From NCBI GenBank assembly GCA_002886105.1, contig CP025776.1, positions 3,472,001 to 3,536,000 on the forward strand: 64,000 nt of DNA, written 5' to 3'. The translations under genes were made by a program, and so were the position numbers. Positions 20,338 to 30,604 of this stretch are shown piece after piece. Position 1 is the stretch's first letter. Every line of letters starts with the position of its first letter. This DNA comes from Enterobacter sp. EA-1 (GTDB lineage: Bacteria > Pseudomonadota > Gammaproteobacteria > Enterobacterales > Enterobacteriaceae). The notes beneath the pieces are model-generated. The model was not told the DNA's origin. It saw only the letters and a list, made by a program, of their open reading frames with translations, and did not search any database.

Positions 20338-21376
20338 ACGGCAGCCGCGTTGTAATACTGGTCGGTATCCGCATGCAGAAGCTGCGCTTCAAGCTGCTGT
20401 TGTTCGTTATCGCCGCTGCGCACTTCGGTTTGCTGCGGGTTCATCCCCAGTTTGCGGAACAGTTGCAAATCTTTGTCCTCTTCCGGGTTTGGCGTGGTCA
20501 GCAGTTTGCAGCCGTAGAACACGGAGTTCGCCCCGGCCATAAAACACATCGCACACCGGGTTTGTTCATTCATCTGCTCGCGACCGGCGGAGAGACGTAC
20601 GTACGAAGTCGGCATCATGATCCGGGCCACAGCAATGGTGCGGATAAAGTCGAACGCATCGACATCCTCATTGTCCGCCAGCGGTGTACCTTTGACTTTC
20701 ACCAGCATATTGATCGGCACGCTTTCCGGCGGTGTCGGCAGGTTAGCCAGTTGCAGTAACAACCCGGCACGATCGTTCACCGTTTCCCCTAAACCGACAA
20801 TGCCGCCGGAGCAGACTTTGATCCCGGCATCACGGACCTTATCCAGCGTGTCGAGACGCTCCTGATAGGTACGGGTGGTGATGATATTGCCGTAGAACTC
20901 CGGCGACGTATCAAGGTTGTGGTTGTAGTAATCCAGCCCGGCACTGGCAAGACGCTGCGCACGGCTTTCATTCAACGTTCCGAGCGTCATACAGGCTTCC
21001 AGCCCCCATGGCTTTTACCCCTTCGACCATCTGCTCCAGATAGGGCATATCCCGGTCATGCGGGTTTTTCCGAGGCCGCGCCCATGCAAAAACGGGTGGA
21101 ACCGGCCAGCTTCGCCTTGCGGGCGGACTCCAGCACCTGTTCCACTTCCATCAGGCGTTCGGACTCCAGCCCGGTTTTGTACCGGGCGCTTTGCGGGCAG
21201 TATTTACAATCTTCCGGGCAGGCGCCGGTTTTGATCGACAGTAACGTACTGACCTGAACCCGGCGCGGATCGAAATGTTGGCGGTGAACCTGCTGCGCTT
21301 CAAACAGCAGCTCCAGCAAGGGTTTTTCGAACAGAGCGGTGACTTGCGACAAAGTCCAGCGTGCGTGGTGAGCCAT
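20334..21376 (-). CDS. bioB: BioB, biotin synthase (radical SAM)
   Basis: Inserts sulfur into dethiobiotin; 346 residues. Radical SAM cluster motif [11 protein letters not shown], then [27 protein letters not shown] (the cysteines that bind the second, sulfur-donating cluster) and RLSAGREQM (its arginine ligand). One frame change near 21065 and one near 21005; the rest is continuous to DQYYNAAAV and TGA 20334-20336. First gene of bioBFCD, divergent from bioA across a BirA operator. Confidence 0.96.
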
Positions 21377-21419
21377 CGGGCATCTCCAAAAGGTGTTGTT
21401 AAATCGTTATTCGGTGTAG

Positions 21420-21457
21420 ACTTGTAAACCTAAAACTTTTTAATTTGGTTTACAAGT
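21420..21457. promoter_or_regulatory. BirA operator (bioO)
   Basis: A perfect 11-base inverted repeat, ACTTGTAAACC (21420-21430) and GGTTTACAAGT (21447-21457), separated by 16 bases, in the gap between bioA and bioB. This is the biotin operator where biotinyl-AMP-bound BirA dimers block both divergent promoters. Confidence 0.95.
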
Positions 21458-21462
21458 CGATT

Positions 21463-22749
21463 ATGACAGCGGACGATTTAGCTTTTGACCAGCGCCATAT
21501 CTGGCACCCTTATACTTCGATGACCTCCCCGCTTCCGGTTTACCCGGTGCGCTCTGCGCAGGGTTGCGAGCTGACGCTCGACAGCGGAGAACGCCCACGG
21601 TGGACGGTATGTCGTCATGGTGGGCAGCCATCCACGGTTACGGTCATCCGGCGCTGAACGCCGCCATGAAAGCGCAAATCGACACCCTGTCGCACGTGAT
21701 GTTCGGCGGTATTACGCATGCTCCCGCCGTCTCGTTGTGCCGTAAGCTGGTGGCGATGACCCCCGGATGCGCTGGAGTGCGTTTTTCTGGCGGATTCCGG
21801 CTCGGTCGCCGTTGAAGTGGCGATGAAAATGGCACTGCAATACTGGCAGGCAAAGGCGAAGCGCGGCAGCGTTTTCTCACCTTCCGCAACGGCTATCACG
21901 GCGACACCTTCGGGGCGATGTCGGTGTGCGATCCGGATAACTCCATGCACAGTTTGTGGAAAGGCTATTTGCCGGACAACCTGTTCGCCCCGGCACCGCA
22001 AAGCCGCTTTGATGGCGAGTGGGATGAGCGCGATATGGTGGCTTTCGCCCGTTTGATGGCGGCGCACCGCCACGAGATCGCCGCGGTTATCCTCGGAGCC
22101 GATTGTGCAGGGCGCTGGCGGCATGCGTATGTACCATCCTGAGTGGCTTAAACGCATCCGTAAAATGTGCGACCGGGAAGGCATTTTGTTGATTGCCGAT
22201 GAGATAGCCACCGGCTTTGGCCGCACCGGCAAGCTGTTTGCCTGTGAGCATGCGGGCATCTCGCCGGACATCTTGTGCCTCGGTAAAGCGCTGACCGGCG
22301 GCATGATGACGCTCTCCGCCACGCTTACGACCCGCAACGTCGCAGAGACCATCAGCAACGGCGAAGCGGGCTGCTTTATGCACGGACCAACGTTTATGGG
22401 CAACCCGCTGGCCTGCGCTGCGGCAACGGCCAGCCTGACATTACTGGAAAGCGGCGCATGGCGGGATCAAGTGACGGCCATCGAAGCGCAGTTAACCGCA
22501 GAGCTTGCGCCCGCGCGCGAGGCTGAAAATGTGGCGGATGTGCGAGTGCTGGGCGCGATTGGCGTAGTAGAAACCCGCACACCGGTAAATATGGCCTTAC
22601 TCCAGCGTTTCTTTGTGCAACAGGGTGTGTGGATCCGCCCCTTTGGTCGCCTGATTTATGTGATGCCGCCGTACCTCATTACCCCCGGAGCTCTCGCGCT
22701 TAACCCAGCCGTTAACGCCGCCGTCGCACGTAACGACCTGTTCGTCTGA
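21463..22749 (+). CDS. bioA: BioA, adenosylmethionine-8-amino-7-oxononanoate aminotransferase
   Basis: PLP-dependent transaminase using SAM as amino donor to make 7,8-diaminononanoate; about 429 residues. ATG 21463 lies 5 bases past the BirA operator and gives [20 protein letters not shown]. Seen: [73 protein letters not shown] (PLP lysine) and [17 protein letters not shown]. Indels near 21597, 21770, 21808, 21865 and 22093. The end reads [10 protein letters not shown]. Confidence 0.95.
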
Positions 22750-22761
22750 GGCATTTCGCCC

Positions 22762-22799
22762 TACAGTAGCGGGGATACACTACACTTCCCGTTACTGTA
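22762..22799. repeat. Long hairpin between bioA and ybhB
   Basis: TACAGTAGCGGG (22762-22773) and CCCGTTACTGTA (22788-22799) pair over 12 bases with one G-U in RNA, around a 14-base loop. No T run follows, so it is not a standard terminator; it may be an mRNA-stabilising or processing hairpin before ybhB. Confidence 0.5.
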
Positions 22800-22820
22800 T
22801 CGCGAACGAAAGGAGCGCAA

Positions 22821-23297
22821 ATGAAACTACTCAGTCATGACTTACGCGATGGAGAAAAACTCCCGCATCGCCATGTGTTCAACGGTATGGGCTACGACGG
22901 CGACAATATCTCCCCCGCATCTGACGTGGGATGACGTTCCCGCAGGCACCAAAAGTTTTGTGGTGACCTGCTACGATCCGGACGCCCCAACCGGATCGGG
23001 CTGGTGGCACTGGATCGTGGTCAATCTCCTGCGGATACCCGCGTTCTGCCGCAGGGCGCGGGGTCAGGCCTTGCCGCGCTGCCGGATGGTGCCGTACAAA
23101 CGCGCACCGATTTCGGTAAAGCCGGTTACGGCGGTGCTGCGCCGCCAAAAGGGGAAACCCACCGCTATATCTTCACCGTTCACGCTCTGGATGTAGCGCA
23201 TCTGGATGTCGACGAAAACGCCAGCGGCGCAATGGTTGGCTTTAACGTGCACTTCCATTCCCTGTCCAGCGCCACCATCACCGCCCTTTTTAGCTAA
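22821..23297 (+). CDS. ybhB: YbhB, phosphatidylethanolamine-binding (PEBP/RKIP) family protein
   Basis: 158-codon cytosolic protein of the Raf kinase inhibitor-like family. ATG 22821 follows AAAGGAGCGCAA. Ligand-pocket motifs: [15 protein letters not shown] (DPDxP) and [14 protein letters not shown] (GxHRY). Two indels near 22912 (extra C) and 23030 cancel; between them PHLTWDDVP and [15 protein letters not shown] are recovered. Molecular role unknown; the family binds anionic ligands. It lies between bioA and the lambda attB core, as in E. coli. Confidence 0.93.
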
Positions 23298-23340
23298 AAA
23301 ACACGGGTTTTGAAGCCGATTGTGCAAATCGGCTTCCCGT

Positions 23341-23371
23341 TTCGCTCAACTTAGTATAAAAAAGCAGGCTT
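23341..23371. other. Phage lambda attB-type attachment site (empty)
   Basis: On the minus strand CTGCTTTTTTATACTAAGTTG holds the 15-base lambda core GCTTTTTTATACTAA exactly (23351-23365), with flanks that match E. coli attB apart from one base after the core. It lies between ybhB and ybhC, its position in E. coli K-12. No prophage is inserted. Confidence 0.85.
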
Positions 23372-23411
23372 TGACGTAACCTTTTCAACTTTGCATAGTC
23401 TGGAGCACCCC

Positions 23412-24701
23412 TTGAACACATCATCGGTTTCCCGTCTGGCGCTGGCGCTCGCTTTTGGCGTGACACTGACCGCCTGTAGCTCAACCCCGCCGGCAGAACG
23501 CCCTTCTGAACAAACTGCGCCCGGCACTTCAGCGCGCCCGATCCTCAGCGCAGGCGAAGCGAAAAACTTCGTGGCGGAGCGCTATTTCACCGCGATGACG
23601 CAAAATGGCGAGTCGTGGGAAACCCTTCGCCATTCGTCTGCCGCAAAAGCGGACTTCGTTGTCGGACCGGCGGGTACGCCCGGCGTGACCCACAACACCA
23701 TTCAGGCCGCCGTTGATGCGGCAATTAACAAACACTCCAGCGATCGTCAGTACATCGCCGTGATGCCCGGCGACTACGAAGGCACGGTGTTTGTCCCTGC
23801 AGGCCTCCGGCAGCGTGACCATTTACGGTACCGGTGAAAAAGCGCTGGATGTGAAAATTGGCCGGGGCTATCGACTCCGAAATGGATCCGAATAGCTGGC
23901 GTCGTCTGGTTAACCCGTCAGGCAAATATATGCCGGGCAAACCTGCGTGGTATATGTTCGATAACTGCCAGAGCAAACGTAGCGCGACCGTCGGTGTGAT
24001 GTGCTCTGCGGTCTTCTGGTCACAGAACAATGGCCTGCAACTGCAAAACCTGACCATCCAGAACACCCTTGGCGACAGCGTTGACGCAGGGAACCACCGG
24101 GGCGGTGGCGCTGCGCAGCGATGGCGATAAAGTGCAGATCAACAACGTGAATATTCTGGGTCGCCAGAATACCTTCTTCGTGACCAACAGCAGCGTGGAT
24201 AACACCCTGCGTACCGATCGTCAGACCCGTACGCTGGTGACCAACAGCTACCTCGAAGGGGATGTGGATATCGTGGCCGGTCGCGGCGCCGTGGTGTTTG
24301 ATAACACCGATTTCCGCGTTGTGAATTCACGGACTCAGCAGGAAGGCTACGTGTTTGCTCCGGCAACGCAGTCAAACCTGTATTACGGTTTCCTTGCGGT
24401 CAACAGCCGCTTTAACGCAGCCGGTAATGGTGTCGCGCAGCTGGGCCGTTCACTGGATGTGGACAGCAACACCAACGGCCGTGGGGTGGTGATCCGCGAC
24501 AGCGTGATCAACGAAGGCTTTAACGTGGCGAAACCGTGGGCGGATGCCAGCGTGTCTGGTCGCGCTTACGCGGGCAATACCGGTACGGTAGACGATAAGG
24601 GCAACGTACAGCGCGAGCTGAACAACCCGCAGTTCAACCGTATGTGGGAGTTCAACAACCGCGGCGTGGGCAGCAAAGTGGTCGCAGTGCCGAAGAAGTA
24701 A
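23412..24701 (+). CDS. ybhC: YbhC, outer-membrane lipoprotein of the pectin methylesterase family
   Basis: About 427 residues. Start TTG 23412 is favoured: GGAG lies six bases ahead and the product begins [20 protein letters not shown], a lipoprotein signal with lipobox LTAC. A right-handed beta-helix follows with family motifs [68 protein letters not shown] and QLGRSLDVD. Indels near 23803, 23866 and 24098. In E. coli the protein shows thioesterase rather than pectinesterase activity; which substrate applies here cannot be told. Confidence 0.92.
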
Positions 24702-24715
24702 TGCGTCGTTGATGA

Positions 24716-24746
24716 TAAAAAACCTCGCCATAGCGAGGTTTTTTTA
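24716..24746. terminator. Bidirectional terminator between ybhC and pgl
   Basis: AAAAAACCTCGC-CATA-GCGAGGTTTTTTT: an 8-bp GC-rich core (24721-24728 with 24733-24740) flanked by A and T runs, serving the convergent genes ybhC and pgl. Confidence 0.9.
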
Positions 24747-24762
24747 TGTCCGAAATGCAGAC

Positions 24763-25759
24763 TCAGTACGCGTTCACCACCACCCACATCGGCCCCTCGG
24801 CCAACAGCATAGCGGCCTTTCTCGGTCAGCAAACCTTGCTCACCGGCGATTTCATACAGCGCGATATGGTGTGATTTCTGCCCGGCAGCGATCAGGAATT
24901 TACCCGTGTGGTCGACGTTAAAGCCGCGCGGCTGGGTTTCCGTCGGCTGGAAGCCCTCAACCGCCAGCACGCTACCGTCTTCAGACACGCTGAAAATGGT
25001 TAACAGGCTGGACGTCCGATCGCAGGCATACAGGTGGCGACCATCCGGGGTGATATGAATATCCGCCGCCCAACGGGTGTCGGAGAAATCAGCCGGCATC
25101 ATATCCAGCGTCTGCACACAGTCGATATTGCCGTGCGCATCGCTCAGTTGCCACACATCCACCGAGCTGTTCAGTTCGTTAACGCAATAGGCGTAGCGTT
25201 GATTCGGATGGAAAGCGATATGACGCGGGCCTGCGCCTTCCACGGTGGTGACTTCCGCCGGTTCCTGCGCCGTCAGATTGCCATCCTCGCCCAGCGTAAA
25301 CAGACAGATGCGATCCTGTTTCAGTGCCGGAACCCACAAGGTGCGGTTATCCGGGGAGATATTCGCGGAATGACAGCCTTCCAGCCCTTCCACCACGTCC
25401 ACGGTTTGCGTCGGAATGCCGTCTTCCGGTGCGAGTCACGCTCACACAACCGGCGTTATAGGAGCCGCTAAACAGGAAACGCCCGCTGCGATCGGTAGAA
25501 ATATGCGTCGGGCTACCCGGCAACGGCGCTTCAGCAGCGAATGTCAGCGCGCCGTTTTCCGGTGCGATGCGATAAGCAATAACGCGAAACTCCGGGCGCA
25601 CGCCCACGTAGAGGTAACGCTTGTCCGGGCTGACGACCATCGGCTGTACCCGGCCGGGAACATCGACCACTGGACAAGCGTCAAAGCGCCTTCAGGATCC
25701 AAACGCCAGACGTGGATCTGCTGACTTTCCGGGCTGGCGGTATAAACGGTTTGTTTCAT
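24763..25759 (-). CDS. pgl: Pgl, 6-phosphogluconolactonase
   Basis: Seven-bladed beta-propeller lactonase of the pentose phosphate pathway, about 331 residues. It starts [20 protein letters not shown] at 25759 behind AAGGAGTATTC. Repeats such as [54 protein letters not shown] and [19 protein letters not shown] are seen. Indels near 25680, 25430 and 24798; the true end is WVVVNAY with TGA 24763-24765. Divergent from ybhA with 158 bases between. Confidence 0.95.
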
Positions 25760-25917
25760 GAATACTCCTTTCCTCTTGAACTTCTTCTGCGTTAAGTAAC
25801 CAGGATAGCCGTTTTTGCGCGTTGATGCTGAAAAGCGCCGGGAGATTTTGCGCATCCGTCCACCCGGTGTACCCATCCCCGGACATGCCAATTTCAACAT
25901 CGACCACGGAAAACGCC

Positions 25918-26732
25918 ATGACTGCACGCGTTATTGCACTGGATTTAGACGGTACGCTACTCACCCCGAAAAAACGCTTCTGCCCTCTTCCCTCGAAGCG
26001 CTGGCTCGCGCAAAAGCCGCCGGGCATCAGCTCATCATTGTGACCGGCCGGCATCATGTTGCCATCCATCCTTTTATCAGGCACTGGCGCTGGATACACC
26101 TGCAATTTGTTGTAATGGCACTTATTTGTATGATTATCATGCAAAAAAGTGTTAAAAGCGGACCCGTTGCCTGTTTCGCAAGCGTTGCAGCTTATTCATC
26201 TGCTGGAAGAGCATGATATTCATGGTCTGATGTATGTCGATAACGCCATGGTCTACGAGAAACCGACCGGGCACGTCCTGCGTACCAACAACTGGGCGCA
26301 GTCGCTGCCGCCGGAACAACGCCCTACATTCCAACAGGTGGACTCTCTGGCGGACACCGCACAGCACGTGGATGCTATCTGGAAATTCGCCCTCACCGAT
26401 GAAGACACGCAAAACTGAAAGCGTTTGCCCTTCACGTGGAGCAGACGCTGGGACTGGAGTGTGAGTGGTCGTGGCACGATCAGGTGGATATCGCCCGCAG
26501 CGGCAACAGCAAAGGGAAACGCCCCGCCGAGTGGGTAGCCTCGCAGGGGCTGTCGATGCATAACGTCGTGGCATTTGGTGATAATTATAACGACATCAGC
26601 ATGTTAAAAGCGGCAGGCGTAGGCGTGGCCATGGGCAATGCCGCAGACGAGGTCAAAGCCCATGCCAACGTGGTGATTGGCGATAATACCGTCGACAGTA
26701 TTGCCGGGTTTATCTATAAAGCGCTGCTGTGA
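25918..26732 (+). CDS. ybhA: YbhA, HAD-family (Cof-type) sugar/pyridoxal phosphate phosphatase
   Basis: About 272 residues. HAD motif [12 protein letters not shown] (two catalytic Asp) at the start, motif [10 protein letters not shown], lysine region and motif [22 protein letters not shown], which places it in the Cof (class IIB) group. ATG 25918 gives [15 protein letters not shown]. Indels near 25970, 26088, 26150 and 26415. In E. coli it dephosphorylates pyridoxal phosphate and fructose 1,6-bisphosphate. The stop directly abuts the stop of convergent modC. Confidence 0.94.
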
Positions 26733-27795
26733 TCAGGCGGTAATCGACACGCTTTTGATTTGCGCATACAGCCACTGGCCGAGGGTTTGATGCTCAGTTC
26801 ATCCCTCGGCCCAAGGGCTGATACGCGCCCACAAGGTGCGACCCGCCACATCCAGTTGCACCTCAACCTGCCCATCAACATCAAAGCACTCCACGACCTT
26901 CGCCCGCAGGCTATTACGGATACTGGTATTCATCGGAGGCTGTAGCGCCAGCGAAACATCTGTTGCCTGAATACGGATACGCAACGGAGTTTGCAGGGGG
27001 GCTATCCACTTTGTTGACCCAGATATGCTGATCGCCCAATGCCAGCGCCGTCATCGAATAGTGTGGGTGGTGTTCAAGTATGCTGACTTTCAGAATGCTG
27101 CTCTGCTGATCCTGCGGCAACCACGGGTTCATCACGCTGCTGCCCCAGACATCCTCCAGATTGCCGAACGCTTTTACCTCCCCGCTTCCAGCACCATCAC
27201 TTTATCCGCCAGATGGAGGATCTCTTCCAGCGAGTGGCTGACATAGAGCATCGGAATATTGATCTCCCGCGCCGGGGCGTTGCAGGTACGGCAACAGCTC
27301 GCGCTTACGGGGAATATCGAGCGACGCCAGCGGTTCGTCCAGCAGCAACAGTTCCGGCGCGGTTAATAACGCGCGCCCGATGGCGACACGCTGCTTTTCG
27401 CCTCCTGAAAGGCTACCGGGTAAACGGCCAAGCAGCGGTTCAATCCCCCAACAGCGCCACCAGCTTGTCAAACTGCCCGGCCATCGATTTAGCCATGCCA
27501 TAACGCAGGTTTCCCGCACTTTATAATGCGGGAACAGGCGCGCATCCCTGGAAAACATACCCTACGCGGCGTTTCTCCGGCGGCAGGCAAATCTTGCTGG
27601 CGGTATCAAACAACACGCGGTTATTCAGCGCAATCCGCCCCTCTTGCGGATGGGTCAGACCACCAATGGCGTTAATCAGCGACGTTTTCCCCGCGCCGGA
27701 TACACCAAAATGGCCGTGATGCCGCTCGCGGGCACGTTCTCAGCAATGCGTAATTGATGGGTTCCCAACGTTTGGGTGAAATTCAGTTCCAGCAT
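26733..27795 (-). CDS. modC: ModC, molybdate ABC transporter ATPase
   Basis: About 352 residues. Walker A near the start is broken by indels around 27708, but [17 protein letters not shown], the signature [20 protein letters not shown], Walker [20 protein letters not shown] and the carboxy-terminal molybdate-binding (TOBE/MOP) domain ([27 protein letters not shown]) are clear. Indels also near 27545, 27465, 27275, 27180 and 26995. TGA 26733-26735. Last gene of modABC; its ATG lies 3 bases past the modB stop. Confidence 0.95.
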
Positions 27796-27798
27796 GAC

Positions 27799-28487
27799 TT
27801 ACCTCCCTGTCCGTTCACGACTGATACGCGCCAGCCACTCTGAAATCAGCAACGACACCAGCGCCAGAACAATGGAGATGACACACAGCCGCGCCGCCGC
27901 GCTTTCGCCGCCCGGCATCTGGATAAGCGTATACATCGCAGAAGGGATAGTGCGCGTTTCGCCCGGGATGTTGGAAACAAAGGTAATGGTCGCGCCAAAC
28001 TCCCCCAGCGAGCGGGCGAAAGCCAGCACCGTACCGACAATAATACCGGCAGCGTCAGGGGTAACGTAATGGTCAAAACACGCGCCAGCGTCCGGCGCCC
28101 AGCGTTCGCGCTGCCTGCTCCAGTTTGGTGTCGACACCTTCCAGCGCCAGCGAATAGCCCGCACCATCAGCGGAAATGACATCACTGCCGCCGCCAGCAC
28201 TGCGCCGCGCCAGCTAAAGGCAAAGGTAATCCCGAACCAGTCGTGCAGCCATTCGCCGATCGCGCCGCGTCGCCCCATGACGATCAACAATAAGTAACCG
28301 ACCACCACAGGCGGCAAGACCAACGGAAGGTGAAGAAGACTATCGAGAAGCGCTTTGCCCGGGAACGTGCAGCGCACCAGTAACCAGCAAAGAAGATCCC
28401 AAAGGGCAAACTGGAAGACAACTGCCGAGGGAAGAGACTTTAAGGCTCAGCAGAACCGCCTGCCATTCGGGGATCCGTTAATATCAT
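27799..28487 (-). CDS. modB: ModB, molybdate ABC transporter permease
   Basis: About 229 residues with five membrane segments. It starts MILTDPEWQAVLLSLKVSS at 28487, overlapping the modA stop (TAATG). The cytoplasmic EAA loop is visible in GTVLAFARSLGEFGATITFV, which contacts ModC. Indels near 28469, 28380, 28155, 28110 and 28050. It ends EWLARISRERTGR, TAA 27799-27801. Confidence 0.94.
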
Positions 28488-29259
28488 TAGTGCGTCGTAA
28501 ATCCGTAACGTTTAAAGATTTCAGAAGCCTGCGGGCCTTTCAGGTAATCATAAAACGCGGTCACTGTCGCGTTTTTATGGCCGTCGATAATCGCCAGCGG
28601 GTATTCCACTTTTGGTGCGAATCTTCCGGGAAGGTCCCGACCACTTTGACCCCTTTGCCGGCGACAGCGTCGGAGCCATACACAATGCCTAAAGGCGCTT
28701 CCATTACGCTCAACCAGCGCCAGTGCGCCACGCACATCTTCCGCCGGAGCCAGTTTCGGCGACAACGTTTCCCACGCGCCCAGCTTAGTCAGTGCTTCTT
28801 TCGCATAGATGCCCGCCGGAACATGGTCCGGGTCGCCCACGGCCAGACGTCCGCCTTTCAACAGGCTGTTCCAGTCTGTTTTGGCATTCACTGTAATGTT
28901 GCCCTGCGCGCTGTTTTTCGGCGCGACCACCACCAGGAGCTGTTGCCCAGCAAGGTTTCACGCGTCGCGGTGTCGATGGATTTTTTCTCTACCGCGTAAT
29001 CCATCCATTTCTGGTCTGCGGAAATAAACAGATCCGCAGGCGCACCGGCTTCAATCTGGCGCGCCAGCGTCGACGAAGAGGCAAACGAGGAGACGACCTC
29101 AACGTTTTTCTCTTTTTATAGGCCGCCGCAATATCCTGCATTGCGTTGGTCAGTGACGCCGCTGCAAAACGGTAATTTTTCCCTCTTCCGCCAGTGCGTG
29201 CCCGGCAACGGAAAACGTTAATGTCGCCCCGGCAAAAGGCGTAACCATGTACGTGCCAT
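28487..29259 (-). CDS. modA: ModA, periplasmic molybdate-binding protein
   Basis: About 257 residues with a signal peptide ([17 protein letters not shown], cleavage after Ala). Mature part: [12 protein letters not shown] near the start, [20 protein letters not shown] (ligand serines), [29 protein letters not shown] and a carboxy-terminal [14 protein letters not shown]. Indels near 29235, 29165, 29117, 28937, 28705 and 28640. ATG 29259 has AGGAGTTACGA upstream. First gene of modABC; a ModE site lies 19-45 bases before it. Confidence 0.95.
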
Positions 29260-29277
29260 TCGTAACTCCTGTGAGTG

Positions 29278-29304
29278 TCGTTATATAGAGTGAAACATAA
29301 CGAT
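29278..29304. promoter_or_regulatory. ModE operator of modABC
   Basis: On the minus strand ATCGTTATGTT-TCACTC-TATATAACGA fits the ModE palindrome (ATCGNTATATA-N6-TATATANCGAT) with a few changes in one arm. It overlaps the modA start region, where molybdate-bound ModE represses uptake. Confidence 0.85.
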
Positions 29305-29396
29305 AGTACCAGAGTTTACCGGTCAGAGGATAATACCCATCAAGAATGAGGGACATATGAAAAACTATCGGCAGGGGAGGGGACAATCTTGAGAGT

Positions 29397-29422
29397 AAAA
29401 CGCCCACTTTCGTGGGCGTTTT
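29397..29422 (-). terminator. Terminator after acrZ
   Basis: AAAACGCCCAC-TTTC-GTGGGCGTTTT: an 11-bp perfect stem (29397-29407, 29412-29422) with T runs on both strands. It lies 11 bases past the acrZ stop, between acrZ and modA. Confidence 0.88.
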
Positions 29423-29432
29423 AGCAAATGGA

Positions 29433-29583
29433 TTAGCGCTGCTGGCTGGTACGGTCGCGGCGGCCAACGCCGGAAAAGACGTTAAACACTTCACCCAGAC
29501 CATAAATCAATCCCGAGGATGATCGCCATCACCACGGGGACCATGACTACGGCAAATACCAGACTTTTCAATAACTCTAACAT
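29433..29583 (-). CDS. acrZ: AcrZ, small accessory protein of the AcrAB-TolC pump
   Basis: 49-residue single-pass membrane peptide that binds AcrB and helps export of some drugs. Reading [20 protein letters not shown] and then [19 protein letters not shown] after one extra base near 29508 is removed; it ends RRDRTSQQR with TAA 29433-29435. The helix has the bent, proline-containing pattern (MVPVVM) of AcrZ. Divergent from modE, as in E. coli. The length is net one base off, so the indel is sequencing error. Confidence 0.93.
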
Positions 29584-29748
29584 GGTCAACTCCAGATATT
29601 GTGGATGACGCATTCTAGCCTGAACAGGGATAAAAACACTCGCCTTTTGTGCGATTGCATCTTCAACGCTGCCATCAATCTCCGGCGTCAGGCTAGGCTT
29701 AGCGGTGCTTTTCCTTCACAATAGTCTTTTTGCCGAGGACATTGCGTA

Positions 29749-30537
29749 ATGCAGGCTGAAATTCTCCTTACTCTCAAACTCCAGCAGCGTCTTTTGCCGA
29801 TCCGCGCCGTATCGCTCTTCTGAAGCAGATTGTAGAGACCGGCTCTATTAGCCGGGCGCGAAAAACGCCAATATCAGTTACAAGAGCGCACCGGGATGCC
29901 ATCAATGAGATGAACCAGTTGAGCGAACACACGCTGGTCGATCGCGCAACCGGGGGGAAAGGCGGCGGCGGCGCAGTGGTCACCCGCTACGGCCAACGTT
30001 TGATCCAGCTTTATGATTTGCTGGGGCAGATCCAGCAAAAGCCTTCGACGTGCTGAGCGACGATGACGCGCTGCCGTTAAACAGCCTGCTGGCGGCGATC
30101 TCCCGCTTCTCTTTACAAACCAGCGCCCGTAACCAGTGGTTTGGCACCATTACCAAACGCGATCGCCAGCAGGTTCAGCAACATGTGGAAGTCCTGCTGG
30201 CGGACGGTAGTACCCGCTTTAAAGTGGCGATCACCGCGCAAAGTGCTGAACGCCCTCGGGCCTCGACGAAGGCAAAGAAGTGCTGGTGCTGTTAAAAGCG
30301 CCGTGGGTTAGCATCACCCAGGGATGCACAACTGGCGGCACAAGCCGATAACCAACTGACCGGGCGCATCAGCCATATTGAGCGCGGCGAACAGCAGAGC
30401 GAAGTGTTGATGATGCTGCCGGATGGCCAGACCCTCTGCGCCACCGTGCCCTCGCAGGATGTGGATAATTTGCAGGAACAGAGCCGGTGACGGCATATTT
30501 TAATGCCGATCGCGTGATTATCGCCACGTTGTGCTGA
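29749..30537 (+). CDS. modE: ModE, molybdate-responsive transcription regulator
   Basis: 263 codons spanned exactly. Amino-terminal winged helix-turn-helix (QAEILLTLKLQQRLFADPRR, YKSAWDAINEMNQLSEHTLV, ATGGKGGGGAVVTRYGQRL) followed by two molybdate-binding MOP domains (SARNQWFGTITKRDRQQVQQ; QLTGRISHIERG; DGQTLCATVP). Indels near 29800, 29868, 30047, 30255 and 30317 cancel. Represses modABC and activates moaA, for which sites are present here at 29278 and 9519. Followed 67 bases later by modF. Confidence 0.95.
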
Positions 30538-30604
30538 TTGCGTTGACAAACGGCGGCATTGCACGTATCCCTGAACTTCTACGCTGCAAAAAATGGGATA
30601 CAAC

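Noticed and set aside
23391-23411. Earlier TTG start for ybhC at 23391
   Set aside because: It would put seven hydrophilic residues before the lipoprotein signal and lacks a ribosome binding site, whereas TTG 23412 has GGAG six bases ahead.
28355-28999. 214-codon open frame on the plus strand
   Set aside because: Antisense shadow of modB and modA, which are clearly the coding genes there.
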